A stretch of DNA of 56,294 nucleotides from an uncultured Eubacteriales bacterium. GTDB taxonomy: Bacteria; Bacillota; Clostridia; Lachnospirales; Lachnospiraceae. Of the stretch, positions 24,711-33,593 are shown piece after piece. Positions within the stretch are counted from its first letter, which is position 1. The number at the start of each line of letters is the position of its first letter. Made by a program: the position numbers and the translations under genes. The stretch covers positions 1 to 56,294 of the forward strand of contig URMF01000019.1 of NCBI GenBank assembly GCA_900548855.1, given 5' to 3'. Under the pieces are notes generated by a model. The model was not told the DNA's origin. It saw only the letters and a program-made list of their open reading frames with translations, and did no database searches.

Positions 24711-25409
24711 TCAGTTAACACCATCCCTCTTGCATTGCACATAATACCGGAACCCTTTCAGACCCTTGGTTAAATAGTGCCCGATAAATACAAACAATCC
24801 CATAACTGCCATGTAATCCGCCATAAAAAATACTAACGGTTCCTCAAAATTAAAAAACACAAATTGATTTTTAAGCAGCATATAGCTTCCGATATCCCGC
24901 TGAATAAAAGCGTATACCCCGTATCCTGCGATTAATATGGCGATTCCACGCAGCAGCCATTGACAGACAGGCGATATTTTTTTCACAACCTGTTTTGCCA
25001 TTCCCATCATCATACTCCAATGAAAGCCGAGATGAAGTGCCATCCATACCAATCCCCAATAAGCAGAAAGCATATGCAGGTTTCTGGCAAAGGCACGTCC
25101 TCCTTTTATCGGCAGAAACGCAAATGCATGCCTGGAAAGAATAACTCCACTAATGATTGAACCAATCATTGTCAGAAAGATTCCTGCGACGAGGATAGCC
25201 TGCCAAATACGTAGTGCGGTGTATTTTCCTCTAAAGACATTTTGGAGCCATTGATGATTCAGCACATGATGCGTAACAAAAAGTACAAATATTCCGACTC
25301 CCAGCCATTCATGTGCGGTCTCTCCGACAAGCTCATATGCCATGAGGAACAGCAGTATAACTATCATACCAATATCAACTGCTATTTTTAAAACTGTTTT
25401 TCTTTTCAT
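24711..25409 (-). CDS. DUF4405-like membrane protein, possible haem-binding cytochrome b561-type
   Basis: The 232-residue protein has about six membrane helices with several histidines in the helices (VTHHVLNHQWL, NLHMLSAYWGLVWMALHLGFHW), the pattern of DUF4405 proteins, which resemble di-haem cytochromes of the b561/formate dehydrogenase gamma type. It probably passes electrons across the membrane; its partner is not certain. The AAAAGGAG site precedes the ATG. It follows remnants of a flavodoxin lipoprotein and a RibD-type reductase, a neighbourhood of flavin redox genes that has largely decayed. In related genomes such genes often occur beside flavodoxins (established pattern, from memory). 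Confidence 0.75.
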   Translation of the reverse strand: MKRKTVLKIAVDIGMIVILLFLMAYELVGETAHEWLGVGIFVLFVTHHVLNHQWLQNVFRGKYTALRIWQAILVAGIFLTMIGSIISGVILSRHAFAFLPIKGGRAFARNLHMLSAYWGLVWMALHLGFHWSMMMGMAKQVVKKISPVCQWLLRGIAILIAGYGVYAFIQRDIGSYMLLKNQFVFFNFEEPLVFFMADYMAVMGLFVFIGHYLTKGLKGFRYYVQCKRDGVN

Positions 25410-25489
25410 ACCGGCTGTCTCCTTTTCTGTTTTTTATTTTTCATCTGTGACATGCTATTTTCTTTATGAATTTCCTTTTACCGAATAAA

Positions 25490-25627
25490 TCAATCGGATG
25501 CCGTGTCCGGAGTACCGTCTGCCGCAGGAGCAAGCATCAGACTCAGTTCGTCCACAACTCCCTGTTGCAAAAACGTCCAGTTGACAGTTTCGCCACCACA
25601 GATCAACATAGTATCAATTGTTTCGCA
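25490..25627 (-). pseudogene. Fragment of a RibD C-terminal domain (dihydrofolate reductase-like) protein
   Basis: On the minus strand a frame running into a stop at 25490-25492 reads MLICGGETVNWTFLQQGVVD and continues ELSLMLAPAADGTPDTASD. This is the conserved nucleotide-binding core of RibD_C reductases. Neither the N-terminal two thirds nor the C-terminal end of the family (usually about 220 residues) is present, and it abuts the flavodoxin remnant. It is too short to be functional. Confidence 0.6.
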
Positions 25628-26359
25628 TCAATAGCCAAGTCCATGCAGCCATTCCTCTACATCAGCTGCTACATCAGATATAGACTCAGCTGCGGGTTCA
25701 TGGACAACAGCAAATCCATCAGAAATCACTGTGGCATCCGGTTCCAGTTCCTGAATCGTGTCGGGTGTACTGGAAAGGCGGCTGCCTCTATGCACATCGA
25801 ATGGAATAATTGTCTTTCCTGAGAAATCGTATTCATCAAAAAAGCTATACATAACCTATGGCAAATCATACCACCACAACGGATAGCCCAAAATAATCGT
25901 GTCGTATCTTTCAAGATTTTCAATATGGGCTGCAAGCTCAGGCCTCGCACTATCATCCTGTTCATCTGCTGCCTGATTAACCAGCGTTTCATGGTCAAGA
26001 GGATACTTGTCTACCGTTTCAATGCGGAACAAATCACCGCCTATAGTTTTTTGAATCGTCTTGGCAACATACTCTGTATTTCCCATCACCTCATTATCCT
26101 TTACCACAATACTTGCACCAGAAACGGCATCCACACCGTCAGTATCTACATCCTCCGGTACAGAAAAATAGGCAATTAAAATACGGGAATTTGTATTTTC
26201 TGTTCCATCCTGTTTAGTTTGTACAGACGCATCCTGACTTTCTGTCATCATTTCCTCCGTATTTCTCTCCTCTGACGGCTGATTTCCATTGCCGTTTCCG
26301 CATGCGGACAAACTAAAGATCAGAAAAACACTCATTAAAAAGGATATTATTTTTTTCAT
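25628..26359 (-). pseudogene. Flavodoxin-like lipoprotein interrupted by one in-frame TAG
   Basis: The frame opens at 26359 with a lipoprotein signal peptide (MKKIISFLMSVFLIFSLSAC, lipobox LSAC), a Glu/Ser/Thr-rich linker and a flavodoxin domain (RILIAYFSVPEDVDTDG, NTEYVAKTIQKTIGGDLFRIE, YDTIILGYPLWWYDLP). It then meets TAG at 25856-25858, and the same frame continues VMYSFFDEYDFSGKTIIPF to a natural end at 25628. Relatives have methionine (ATG) at the stop, so the TAG is a point-scale lesion. The full product would be about 243 residues. The first part alone lacks the last strands of the fold. It may be a very recent pseudogene or a sequencing error. Confidence 0.8.
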
Positions 26360-26436
26360 ATCATACCATCCTCCTGTTTTTTCACTTTTATTATATCTCT
26401 TTATCCTTCAACAGAGAATTGCACAAATTGTTATGC

Positions 26437-26467
26437 AGTATAAACCTAAAGGTTATATCTTATGCAA
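26437..26467 (-). promoter_or_regulatory. MerR-type promoter before the flavodoxin lipoprotein remnant
   Basis: On the minus strand TTGCAT (26462-26467) and TATACT (26437-26442) are separated by exactly 19 bp, with the dyad AACCTTTAGGTT in the spacer. This is the architecture of MerR-regulated promoters, but the dyad differs from that at 4217 and 8091, so another MerR protein, not in this window, would act here. Confidence 0.55.
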
Positions 26468-26476
26468 ATTTTATAT

Positions 26477-26505
26477 TTTACAGATTGCTGGATTGCACCT
26501 ATAAT
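26477..26505 (+). promoter_or_regulatory. Promoter of the YoaK-family gene
   Basis: TTTACA (26477-26482) and TATAAT (26500-26505) are separated by 17 bp, a near-consensus housekeeping promoter, 42 bases before the ATG at 26548. The start codon is preceded by AAGGTGG. Confidence 0.6.
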
Positions 26506-26547
26506 GGTATACGTAACATGACAAATACTTAAAAAGGTGGGATTAAA

Positions 26548-27198
26548 ATGAAACAAGAAAAACAAATGTCAGAATCCATAAGAATCGGTATTTTACTGGC
26601 ACTATCCGGCGGTATTATGGATGCCTGCTCCTATCTTTGCAGAGACCATGTATTTGCAAATGCACAGACTGGAAATATTCTTCTGTTGGGTGTAAACCTT
26701 TCAGAACAAAATTACCAGGCTGCATTTCGTTATTTTTGTCCGGTACTGTCCTTTACAATTGGAATTATTCTCTCTGATTTAATCAGACATAAACGGAAAA
26801 ATATGAGCCTGTTTCACTGGCGGCAGATTTCTGTATTGCTGGAAGCCGCTATATTGTTATGTGTTGGATTTATCCCGGCAGGCTGCAATCTGCTCGCCAA
26901 CAGTCTGACTTCCCTGTCCTGCGGAATCCAGGTAGAAAGCTTTCGCAAAATCCATGGCAATGGAATTGCCACGACAATGTGTATCGGTAACCTGCGAAGC
27001 GGCACTGAAAACCTCTGCAATTATTTTTTTGAAAAGAAAAAAGGAGATTTAAAAAAAGGATTGTTATATTACGGAATCATTCTATGCTTTGTTTTAGGTG
27101 CTGTAATCGGCAGTATCGCAATCGAATATTTTCAAGAAAAGGCAATCCTGCTTTGTTCTGTCCTTTTGTTTGCCTCATTTTTATTGATGTTTATATAG
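26548..27198 (+). CDS. YoaK/DUF1275 family membrane protein
   Basis: The 216-residue protein has about six membrane helices and the DUF1275 hallmarks: ALSGGIMDACSYLCRDHVFANAQTGN near the N terminus (split here as LSGGIMDACSYL and FANAQTGNIL) and SCGIQVESFRK plus TTMCIGNLRSGTENL in the middle. The function of the family is unknown; it occurs widely as a single-gene unit in bacteria. It converges with the MATE transporter gene, only 14 bases between the stops. The promoter at 26477-26505 supports independent expression. Confidence 0.88.
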   Translation: MKQEKQMSESIRIGILLALSGGIMDACSYLCRDHVFANAQTGNILLLGVNLSEQNYQAAFRYFCPVLSFTIGIILSDLIRHKRKNMSLFHWRQISVLLEAAILLCVGFIPAGCNLLANSLTSLSCGIQVESFRKIHGNGIATTMCIGNLRSGTENLCNYFFEKKKGDLKKGLLYYGIILCFVLGAVIGSIAIEYFQEKAILLCSVLLFASFLLMFI

Positions 27199-27212
27199 AC
27201 AATTGATGTGTA

Positions 27213-28580
27213 TCAGTCCCCATTCAGTGCCTTCAACTTTCGGAACATCCTCAAAAGCACTACTACCGCAACAATGGATAGAATGACCTCCGCCACAAAC
27301 TGGGCATAAGCCAGACCATAAAGAGGAAACAGCCTGTTAAGGATAACAAGGGCAGGAATTTCCAACACCACCTTACGGAGAATGGCGAAAATAAAGGACT
27401 TTGTTCCCATACCGCAGGACTGGAACACACCCACCGCCAGAAAATCTATAAACAAAAACGGAAGAGCCAGACACATTCCGTGCAGGAACGCCGCACCGTA
27501 GTCCACGATTGTCTGATTGTCCATAAAGAGACCGATTAACCCCTCTGCACCGATATAGTAGCCTATCGTCACGGCAATCGTAAAGGTAAGAGCAACCTTA
27601 ACCGTAAAGGTGAGGGTTTTCTTCATCCGCTCAATATTCCGGCTGGCATAGTTGTAACTGACAAGGGGCATGATACCTTGTGAGAAACCCTGGGCAATGT
27701 AGAGTGGCACCATATTGACCTTTTGCGCAATTCCTATGGCTGCCACCGCATCGGCTCCATAAGCGGATGCAAAATTGTTCAGCACAGTCATTCCCGTCAC
27801 ATTGAGCAGATTCTGGATAGCGGCGGGAATACCAACTCCAAAGACACCTTTCACAATGTCTCTACGGAAACAGAACATGGACGGCTTGGTACACACATAG
27901 GTCTTTCCACGCTTGACAAATAGGAGTATAAAAAAGTAAATACAGGCCACGCAGTTGGAAATGAAGGTGGCGCACCCCGCTCCGGCGGCTCCCATGTCAA
28001 ATCCCCACGGCAGAATAAAAACAGGGTCTAAAGCGATGTTCAAAAGACACCCGCTCATAGTACCAATACTTGCATGGAGAGAAGAACCTTCCGCCCGCAC
28101 CAGATAAGACAGCACTACGTTCAGTATAGCGGGCGTTACACCGAGTGTCGTTGTCCAGAACAGGTATTCCCCCGTAGCCACAAAAGTAGTCTCATCCGCA
28201 CCAAGCACACCAAGCAGAGGAGTACGGAAAATCGTATAAAGCAGCGAAAACAAAACGCCGCTTATGATAGACCAGTAAAAGCCAAAGGCTGAGCTGCGAT
28301 ACACCGTGTCATAGTCCTTTCTACCAAGCCCACGGCTCATCATACTGGATGTACCAATACCGAAAAGGTTGTTGACAGCGTTAAAAGCCAGTAACACGGG
28401 AGAAGCCAGCGTGACAGCAGAAGTTTGAACCGGAGCGTTCAGCATCCCTACAAAGTAAGTATCAGCCAGATTATAGATGACCATTACCAACGAGCTAAGA
28501 ATAGTCGGAATAGTCAATGTCAGCACTGCGTTGTGGATTGGCGCAGTTTCAAAGAGTTGTGTTTTCTTAACGTCTTCCAT
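27213..28580 (-). CDS. MATE family efflux transporter
   Basis: The 455-residue protein has twelve predicted membrane helices in two homologous halves, typical of MATE drug/sodium or drug/proton antiporters (NLADTYFVGMLNAP near residue 40; GFSQGIMPLVSYNYASRN near residue 300). The length is standard. It probably exports cationic or organic toxins. GAGGTG stands before the ATG. A MarR-type regulator often accompanies such genes but none is present; instead, three direct AT-rich repeats lie upstream. Confidence 0.92.
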   Translation of the reverse strand: MEDVKKTQLFETAPIHNAVLTLTIPTILSSLVMVIYNLADTYFVGMLNAPVQTSAVTLASPVLLAFNAVNNLFGIGTSSMMSRGLGRKDYDTVYRSSAFGFYWSIISGVLFSLLYTIFRTPLLGVLGADETTFVATGEYLFWTTTLGVTPAILNVVLSYLVRAEGSSLHASIGTMSGCLLNIALDPVFILPWGFDMGAAGAGCATFISNCVACIYFFILLFVKRGKTYVCTKPSMFCFRRDIVKGVFGVGIPAAIQNLLNVTGMTVLNNFASAYGADAVAAIGIAQKVNMVPLYIAQGFSQGIMPLVSYNYASRNIERMKKTLTFTVKVALTFTIAVTIGYYIGAEGLIGLFMDNQTIVDYGAAFLHGMCLALPFLFIDFLAVGVFQSCGMGTKSFIFAILRKVVLEIPALVILNRLFPLYGLAYAQFVAEVILSIVAVVVLLRMFRKLKALNGD

Positions 28581-28653
28581 TTACTTTATACACCTCGCCT
28601 TAAAACTATAAATGAAAACGCAATTGCTATGTAAAAAAGTTCTAACAAAACGG

Positions 28654-28720
28654 ACATTTTATAATAGCATACTATTACTATGGGCACAATAGACATTTTA
28701 TAAAACCTACACATTTTATA
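28654..28720 (-). repeat. Three direct copies of ACATTTTATA upstream of the MATE gene
   Basis: The plus-strand decamer ACATTTTATA occurs at 28654, 28693 and 28711, in one orientation, in the 166 bases before the MATE start; the last two copies extend to TTTTATAAAA, which is self-complementary. The spacing is 39 and 18 bases. They may be operator sites, or chance in AT-rich DNA. Confidence 0.35.
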
Positions 28721-28746
28721 AAATCTATATAAATCTTGATATAAAC

Positions 28747-28782
28747 AACAGAGTAACGGCATAATTTTACCGTTACTCTGTT
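28747..28782. terminator. Hairpin after the GH16 gene
   Basis: A perfect 13-bp stem AACAGAGTAACGG / CCGTTACTCTGTT closes a 10-base loop, about 95 bases beyond the GH16 stop codon. There is only a weak T-rich tract after it on the minus strand. It most likely ends the GH5-GH16 transcript. The 295 bases between GH16 and MATE also hold the repeats above and a possible short coding remnant (see findings). Confidence 0.6.
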
Positions 28783-28875
28783 ATCACATGCTGTTCTTTT
28801 ATTTTTCTATCGTATCCCTTACCACTCTGACCGTTTCCACCAGATTTGCCAGACTGGCATAAAACAGAAATACTT

Positions 28876-31800
28876 CTATTCTGTTTCCACCTTTTCCAAG
28901 ACAAAATCATATAAAGTAATCGTTGAAGCCGGCGTAGCTATTTCTGTAACACCATCCTCCTCAAAAATCTGTCCCATAGATACTACCATTGTGGTAGCAG
29001 AGTCTGTATCCTCTTCCATGGTAAATTCTATCACTACATCTTTTTCTACGTCTTTCTCCAGTGCAATATCCGCACCACCATACCATGCATAGGTTGAACT
29101 CAGCATTGCCAGTTTAATGGTTCTCGCCTCCGTAGAACATGCCTTAAAGCTTATTTTATACTTACAGCCCTTTTCCAGCATAATATCGTTCTGCTTTAAC
29201 TGTACATTCCAATCTGCCGTTCCCACATTTGTAATGTCATAAACCGCTTTCTTGTCATCGAAGGAAACGGAAGCCTCTCCCGGAGAAGTTACGGCATTCT
29301 CCCAGCTTGTACTACCATCTGAAAAATCTCCATTCTTCAGAATATTCTCTCCCGGCTCCACCTCTGGTATCTCTGGTGCTTCTACCTTTTCTAAAACGAT
29401 GTCATCCACACACACTCTATGCTGTGTTGTGATTCTCTCATCAATCTTTCCGAGACAGATACTTAAAAATGCCTGGGTATCTGTTTCCGCTGTCATCTGG
29501 AATGTTTTCTCATAGGTCTGATATTCCGTATCCAGTGTCACTGTATTTTCACCTGAATATACCGCATAATTCTTAGCCTCTGTTCCCTGCATAATAATGC
29601 GGATTTTTCGTGCAAGAGAGGATTTTGCTTTAAAGCTTAATTTATACCACTGTCCCTTTTCCAGCTCCACATTATTCTGCTTTAGCTGAATCTTCCAGTC
29701 CTGATCTCCAGTATCTTTAATTGTAAAATCCGCTGCGTTATCTTCATTGAGACTATCCACAACATTTGCTGCAACAGCAGAGGAATCCACATACCATTCA
29801 TACCCTGCAAATCCTGCATTAAAGGAACCGTTCTTAATCAAAGCATCCTCTACAAGTCTTACATTGTCAAGATAAATCGTACCTTTTTCTCCCATATAAA
29901 ATACAATATTCTTGTCTGTTAATTCTTCACCTGTTGTAACCTTAAAGCTATAAGAATTGTTCTTTTCTGTAAGATTTGCGGTCAGTTCCTGCCCTGCAAC
30001 AACAATTTTCATCTCTCTTGCTGAATCTGCCTGTGCATCAAAGCTCAACGCATAAGTCCCACCCCCTTCAATTGCCAAATCAGATTGTGCTACTAATACG
30101 TCATCAGCCTCAGTTCCATTCTTGTCAACAGTAACCTTTAACCTACGGTTCGTATTTGCATTAGTTACGGAAACCGATGCACCCGCATTATTGGTAATCT
30201 CCCAATATCCGAGACGTCCTTCACCCTCCTGGAAGCTTCCGTTATATACATAATTTCCATCCGCCAAAATGCTCTTTTCTTCCTTTTCGTCCGGATTTGC
30301 TTCCTGTGTCTTTTTGATTGACACATTACTGATGTAAATATCCTCCGTTGAACCAGCTGCTCCCATATTAAATTCCAAACGGCCATTGGCATCCGAATCG
30401 CTTGTCATCTTAAACTCATAAGAATAGGTTTGATTCTCTGTTGTCAAGTCTACTGTTTTTGCAGTCATATATTCTGAATACCCATGGTCCGGAGCTTTTA
30501 TCGCAGTCTTCATGGTTCTTGCAGCTGTGGCTCTCGCATCAAAGCTTACCGTATATGTAGCTCCCTTTTCAAAAGGAATCCCTGCCTGTACCAGCTGCAC
30601 ACTGTAATCTACTGTCCCAGCATTGTTTGTTGTCACCTTAATGCTATTATTTTCAATAGCAGCCTCAGCCTCGCCCTCCAAAGCAGTCATAAACTTCCAA
30701 TCCGTATCATCGTTCAAGCTTTCTGCTATTGCAAAATCGCCATTATTTACATAATTTCCATTGGCATCCGGGTCTCTTAACACTACATCCTTTTCAGGCT
30801 TTGATACATTCTCATCGTAGCTATCCTTCTGGTATGCCTTTACATAGTCAATTACAAATGCTGCATTCTCAAAATCCGTATCGTCATTCGGGTTGCCAAC
30901 CCAGCTTCCGCCTACCGCAAGATTTAATATCATATAAAACGGCTGGTCAAATGGTGCGGGATAACTAACCGTTCCCTGTCCTACAGTGGTAGAATACCAA
31001 TCGCTTTCCTCATGATAGAGCACTCCATCTACATACCATTTAATCTTACCAGGCTCCCATTCGCAGGAAAAAACATGATAACTGTCTGTGTAATTCCCCT
31101 TATTTAACACATACGTTCCCTGGCTTTCGCTGTGGGGATTGCCATAATGGATTGTTCCATAAGCCTTGTTATTTTGCTGACCCATTACCTCCATAATATC
31201 AATCTCGCCACATCTCGGCCACTGTCCATAAAGATTCTCATTTGTCGGCATCATCCAGAATGCAGGTAAATATCCCTGTCCCGCCGGAACCTTCGCCCTT
31301 ACCTCAAATAGACCATAGGTAAAATCCTGCTTATTCTGGGTATTCACCCTTCCGGAAGTATAAGATACATTTCCCTCTTCGTCCACTGTCTTAATCGGCT
31401 TAATAATCAGATTACCATTCTTAACATAAATATTCTCATCCGAATCAACATACTCCTGCAATTCGCTGTTTACCCATCCCGGCTCATGAGTTTCTACATT
31501 CCAATTATCCGTATTTAAAGCAGTTCCCTCAAAGTCATCCTTCCATTTAAGCTGATAACCGCTATAGGATAAATCCTTTTTCCCTTCTGTTGTATCATTG
31601 TCAGGCTTTTTCGTCTCGGTTGTAGCAGTATCCTGTTTTTTCTCTGTTGTCGGCTGTTCTGCTTTCTTTTTCTGTACCGTCACGTTACAAACAGCTTTCT
31701 TTCCGCTTCCATCTGTTGCCTTAACGGTAATCTTTGCTTTGCCCTCTGCCAGACAGGTAATAACACCTTTGCTGCTAACCTTTGCAACTGCCGTATTACT

Positions 31801-32280
31801 GCTGCTATATTTCAGTTTCTTTACACTCGGTTTCTTAGGAGAAATTGTGGACTTTAATTTTATCGTATCCCCAACATAGGCCTTTGCACTCTTTTTGTTA
31901 AGCGTAACCTTTTTCACCGGCGTACCTACAATAACTTTGATTGTCACCTTCTTTTTCTTGTTGGCTGCACTTTTTACTGTAATTTTAGCCGTTCCCTTTT
32001 TTACCGCTTTAATCTTACCTGTCTTACTTACTGTTGCAACCTTTTTATTAGAAGATGAATAGGTGACTTTTTTGCTTGCCTTACCACTTACCGTCACCTT
32101 GGTCTTAAGCTTAAATGTTTTTTTAGACTTCAATACCAATGTCTTTGTTTCAAGATTTGTAATACTGATTGACTTTACAGCTTTTTTCTTTGAGGCCGCC
32201 TGGGAATCAATTGATATGGTTCCCATAACCAGCACCACTGCCATCATAAATGCAATTATCCTTTTCATTACATTTCCCAT
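28876..32280 (-). CDS. Secreted multimodular GH16 beta-glucanase with Ig-like and carbohydrate-binding modules
   Basis: The 1134-residue protein has a signal peptide (residues 1-29), two bacterial Ig-like Big_2 domains (about 35-200), a Thr/Lys-rich linker, a GH16 catalytic domain (about 240-495) and four CBM4/9-like modules (about 505-1130; for example DTDWKFMTALEG, NGSFQEGEGRLGYWEI, NGSFNAGFAGYEWYV, NGDFSDGSTSWENAV). The catalytic motif is GEIDIMEVMG, the laminarinase-type EIDxxE with nucleophile and acid/base glutamates present. It should cut beta-1,3 or mixed-linkage beta-glucans outside the cell. There is no sortase motif; the Ig-like domains may hold it to the wall. It follows the GH5 gene by 72 bases, and an AraC regulator lies beyond. 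Confidence 0.93.
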   Translation of the reverse strand: MGNVMKRIIAFMMAVVLVMGTISIDSQAASKKKAVKSISITNLETKTLVLKSKKTFKLKTKVTVSGKASKKVTYSSSNKKVATVSKTGKIKAVKKGTAKITVKSAANKKKKVTIKVIVGTPVKKVTLNKKSAKAYVGDTIKLKSTISPKKPSVKKLKYSSSNTAVAKVSSKGVITCLAEGKAKITVKATDGSGKKAVCNVTVQKKKAEQPTTEKKQDTATTETKKPDNDTTEGKKDLSYSGYQLKWKDDFEGTALNTDNWNVETHEPGWVNSELQEYVDSDENIYVKNGNLIIKPIKTVDEEGNVSYTSGRVNTQNKQDFTYGLFEVRAKVPAGQGYLPAFWMMPTNENLYGQWPRCGEIDIMEVMGQQNNKAYGTIHYGNPHSESQGTYVLNKGNYTDSYHVFSCEWEPGKIKWYVDGVLYHEESDWYSTTVGQGTVSYPAPFDQPFYMILNLAVGGSWVGNPNDDTDFENAAFVIDYVKAYQKDSYDENVSKPEKDVVLRDPDANGNYVNNGDFAIAESLNDDTDWKFMTALEGEAEAAIENNSIKVTTNNAGTVDYSVQLVQAGIPFEKGATYTVSFDARATAARTMKTAIKAPDHGYSEYMTAKTVDLTTENQTYSYEFKMTSDSDANGRLEFNMGAAGSTEDIYISNVSIKKTQEANPDEKEEKSILADGNYVYNGSFQEGEGRLGYWEITNNAGASVSVTNANTNRRLKVTVDKNGTEADDVLVAQSDLAIEGGGTYALSFDAQADSAREMKIVVAGQELTANLTEKNNSYSFKVTTGEELTDKNIVFYMGEKGTIYLDNVRLVEDALIKNGSFNAGFAGYEWYVDSSAVAANVVDSLNEDNAADFTIKDTGDQDWKIQLKQNNVELEKGQWYKLSFKAKSSLARKIRIIMQGTEAKNYAVYSGENTVTLDTEYQTYEKTFQMTAETDTQAFLSICLGKIDERITTQHRVCVDDIVLEKVEAPEIPEVEPGENILKNGDFSDGSTSWENAVTSPGEASVSFDDKKAVYDITNVGTADWNVQLKQNDIMLEKGCKYKISFKACSTEARTIKLAMLSSTYAWYGGADIALEKDVEKDVVIEFTMEEDTDSATTMVVSMGQIFEEDGVTEIATPASTITLYDFVLEKVETE

Positions 32281-32352
32281 ATATGTTCCGTCCTTTCTAC
32301 TACAATATATTTAGGGTTAACGTACCTGAACCTGATAGTCAGTCAGGTCTTT

Positions 32353-33378
32353 TTATTGTCTTTGCGTCCATGATGAAATTATATTGTCACGAATCGAATC
32401 ATAATGCTCACTGAGCAAACCAAAATCCTTCTCTTTATAATTCCATATAGCTCCGCCTATACCATTATCCTTAAACACTTGATTCACATCCGTAAACCAT
32501 CTTACTGTATCCTCTGCAGGAGCTCTGTCTATCACTCCAAATTCCCCGCAATACAAACCAACTCCTGCTCTCTTTGCAGCCTCAACCGCGTCATTGACCA
32601 TTTCGCTAATAAATTCCTTTCCCATGGTTATAGATTTTGCATTCATTACAATTTCTCCTTGATATCCTAAAACCTCCGACTGGGTCTGATAGTAAGTCAT
32701 AGATTCCGGGTAAAAAATATCCTTTTCTAAATCCATATTTTCTACCCATGGCGCCTTCTGATGCGTAAAGAGCAATGGTTCATAAAAATGAAAAGTAAAA
32801 ATGATATTATCATCCTGAGGGATATCCAGAAATTTCAGCGTTCTCGCACTATTCCACTGAATGCCTCCATAAATTATTGGAGTAGCAGCTGTCACTCCAC
32901 GGATTGCCGTTACCGTCTTATGTATCAACAAATTCCATGCAGCCGCATTTTCCCTTTCCACAACCTCATTTAACAATTCAAATGCTACATTGTCATACGC
33001 ACCATAGGCGCTGGCAATATGCATCCATAGCCGGATAAACCTTTCCTGAAGCGCATCATCTGAAAACAAATTGTTTTTCTTTTCATTGCCCGCATCATTA
33101 AAGTCATATCCATATGCCTTGTGCAAATCCAATACTGCTCCCAGGTTATATTGTTTACACCATTCCAGCAGCCGCTCTACATATCCATATCCCTCCTTTT
33201 TCTTATTTCCCTTCTCATCCTCGAGCACTTCATAGTCAATCGGTATACGGATGTGGTCAAAGCCCCACTCTGCAATCTTCTTCACATCGTCCTCACCTAT
33301 GAAATGTTCATAATGCTCTGTCTCATGATTACATTGTGAAAGATAGCCTCCTAAATTAATACCATTATTAAGCTTCAT
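32353..33378 (-). CDS. GH5 family glycoside hydrolase, cytoplasmic (no signal peptide)
   Basis: The 341-residue protein is a TIM-barrel GH5 enzyme. Acid/base Glu138 is in FELLNEV and nucleophile Glu279 in YCGEFGV; other signatures are GFDHIRIPIDYE, VLDLHKAYGYDFND and FTFHFYEPLLFTHQ. It lacks a signal peptide, so it probably hydrolyses short imported beta-glucan oligosaccharides, finishing what the secreted GH16 enzyme starts. AAGGAGG precedes the ATG. It is the first gene of a two-gene unit and is divergent from an AraC regulator. No sugar importer is beside it. Exact specificity (glucan, glucoside) cannot be read from sequence. Confidence 0.92.
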   Translation of the reverse strand: MKLNNGINLGGYLSQCNHETEHYEHFIGEDDVKKIAEWGFDHIRIPIDYEVLEDEKGNKKKEGYGYVERLLEWCKQYNLGAVLDLHKAYGYDFNDAGNEKKNNLFSDDALQERFIRLWMHIASAYGAYDNVAFELLNEVVERENAAAWNLLIHKTVTAIRGVTAATPIIYGGIQWNSARTLKFLDIPQDDNIIFTFHFYEPLLFTHQKAPWVENMDLEKDIFYPESMTYYQTQSEVLGYQGEIVMNAKSITMGKEFISEMVNDAVEAAKRAGVGLYCGEFGVIDRAPAEDTVRWFTDVNQVFKDNGIGGAIWNYKEKDFGLLSEHYDSIRDNIISSWTQRQ

Positions 33379-33593
33379 ACTTCCTCCTTTCCAGAATTAC
33401 CACTGCACCTTCGTATTTTGTTTGTGATTCTATATTTATCACAAAAGCTTCACAGAATATATCGTTTTTATTTCTTTTTTATCAAATTAGTGATATAATA
33501 GGGATAGGGATTTAACATAAAAATATACTGCCGCCACGAACCTGATTCATATTGGATAAATACACCGATTGCATAAAGAAAGTGGGAACTAAC

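Noticed and set aside
32300..32352. Hairpin between GH5 and GH16 genes as an intercistronic terminator
   Set aside because: The T-rich tail after the ACCTGA/TCAGGT stem lies on the plus strand, on which no gene is transcribed there; on the minus strand there is no T-run.
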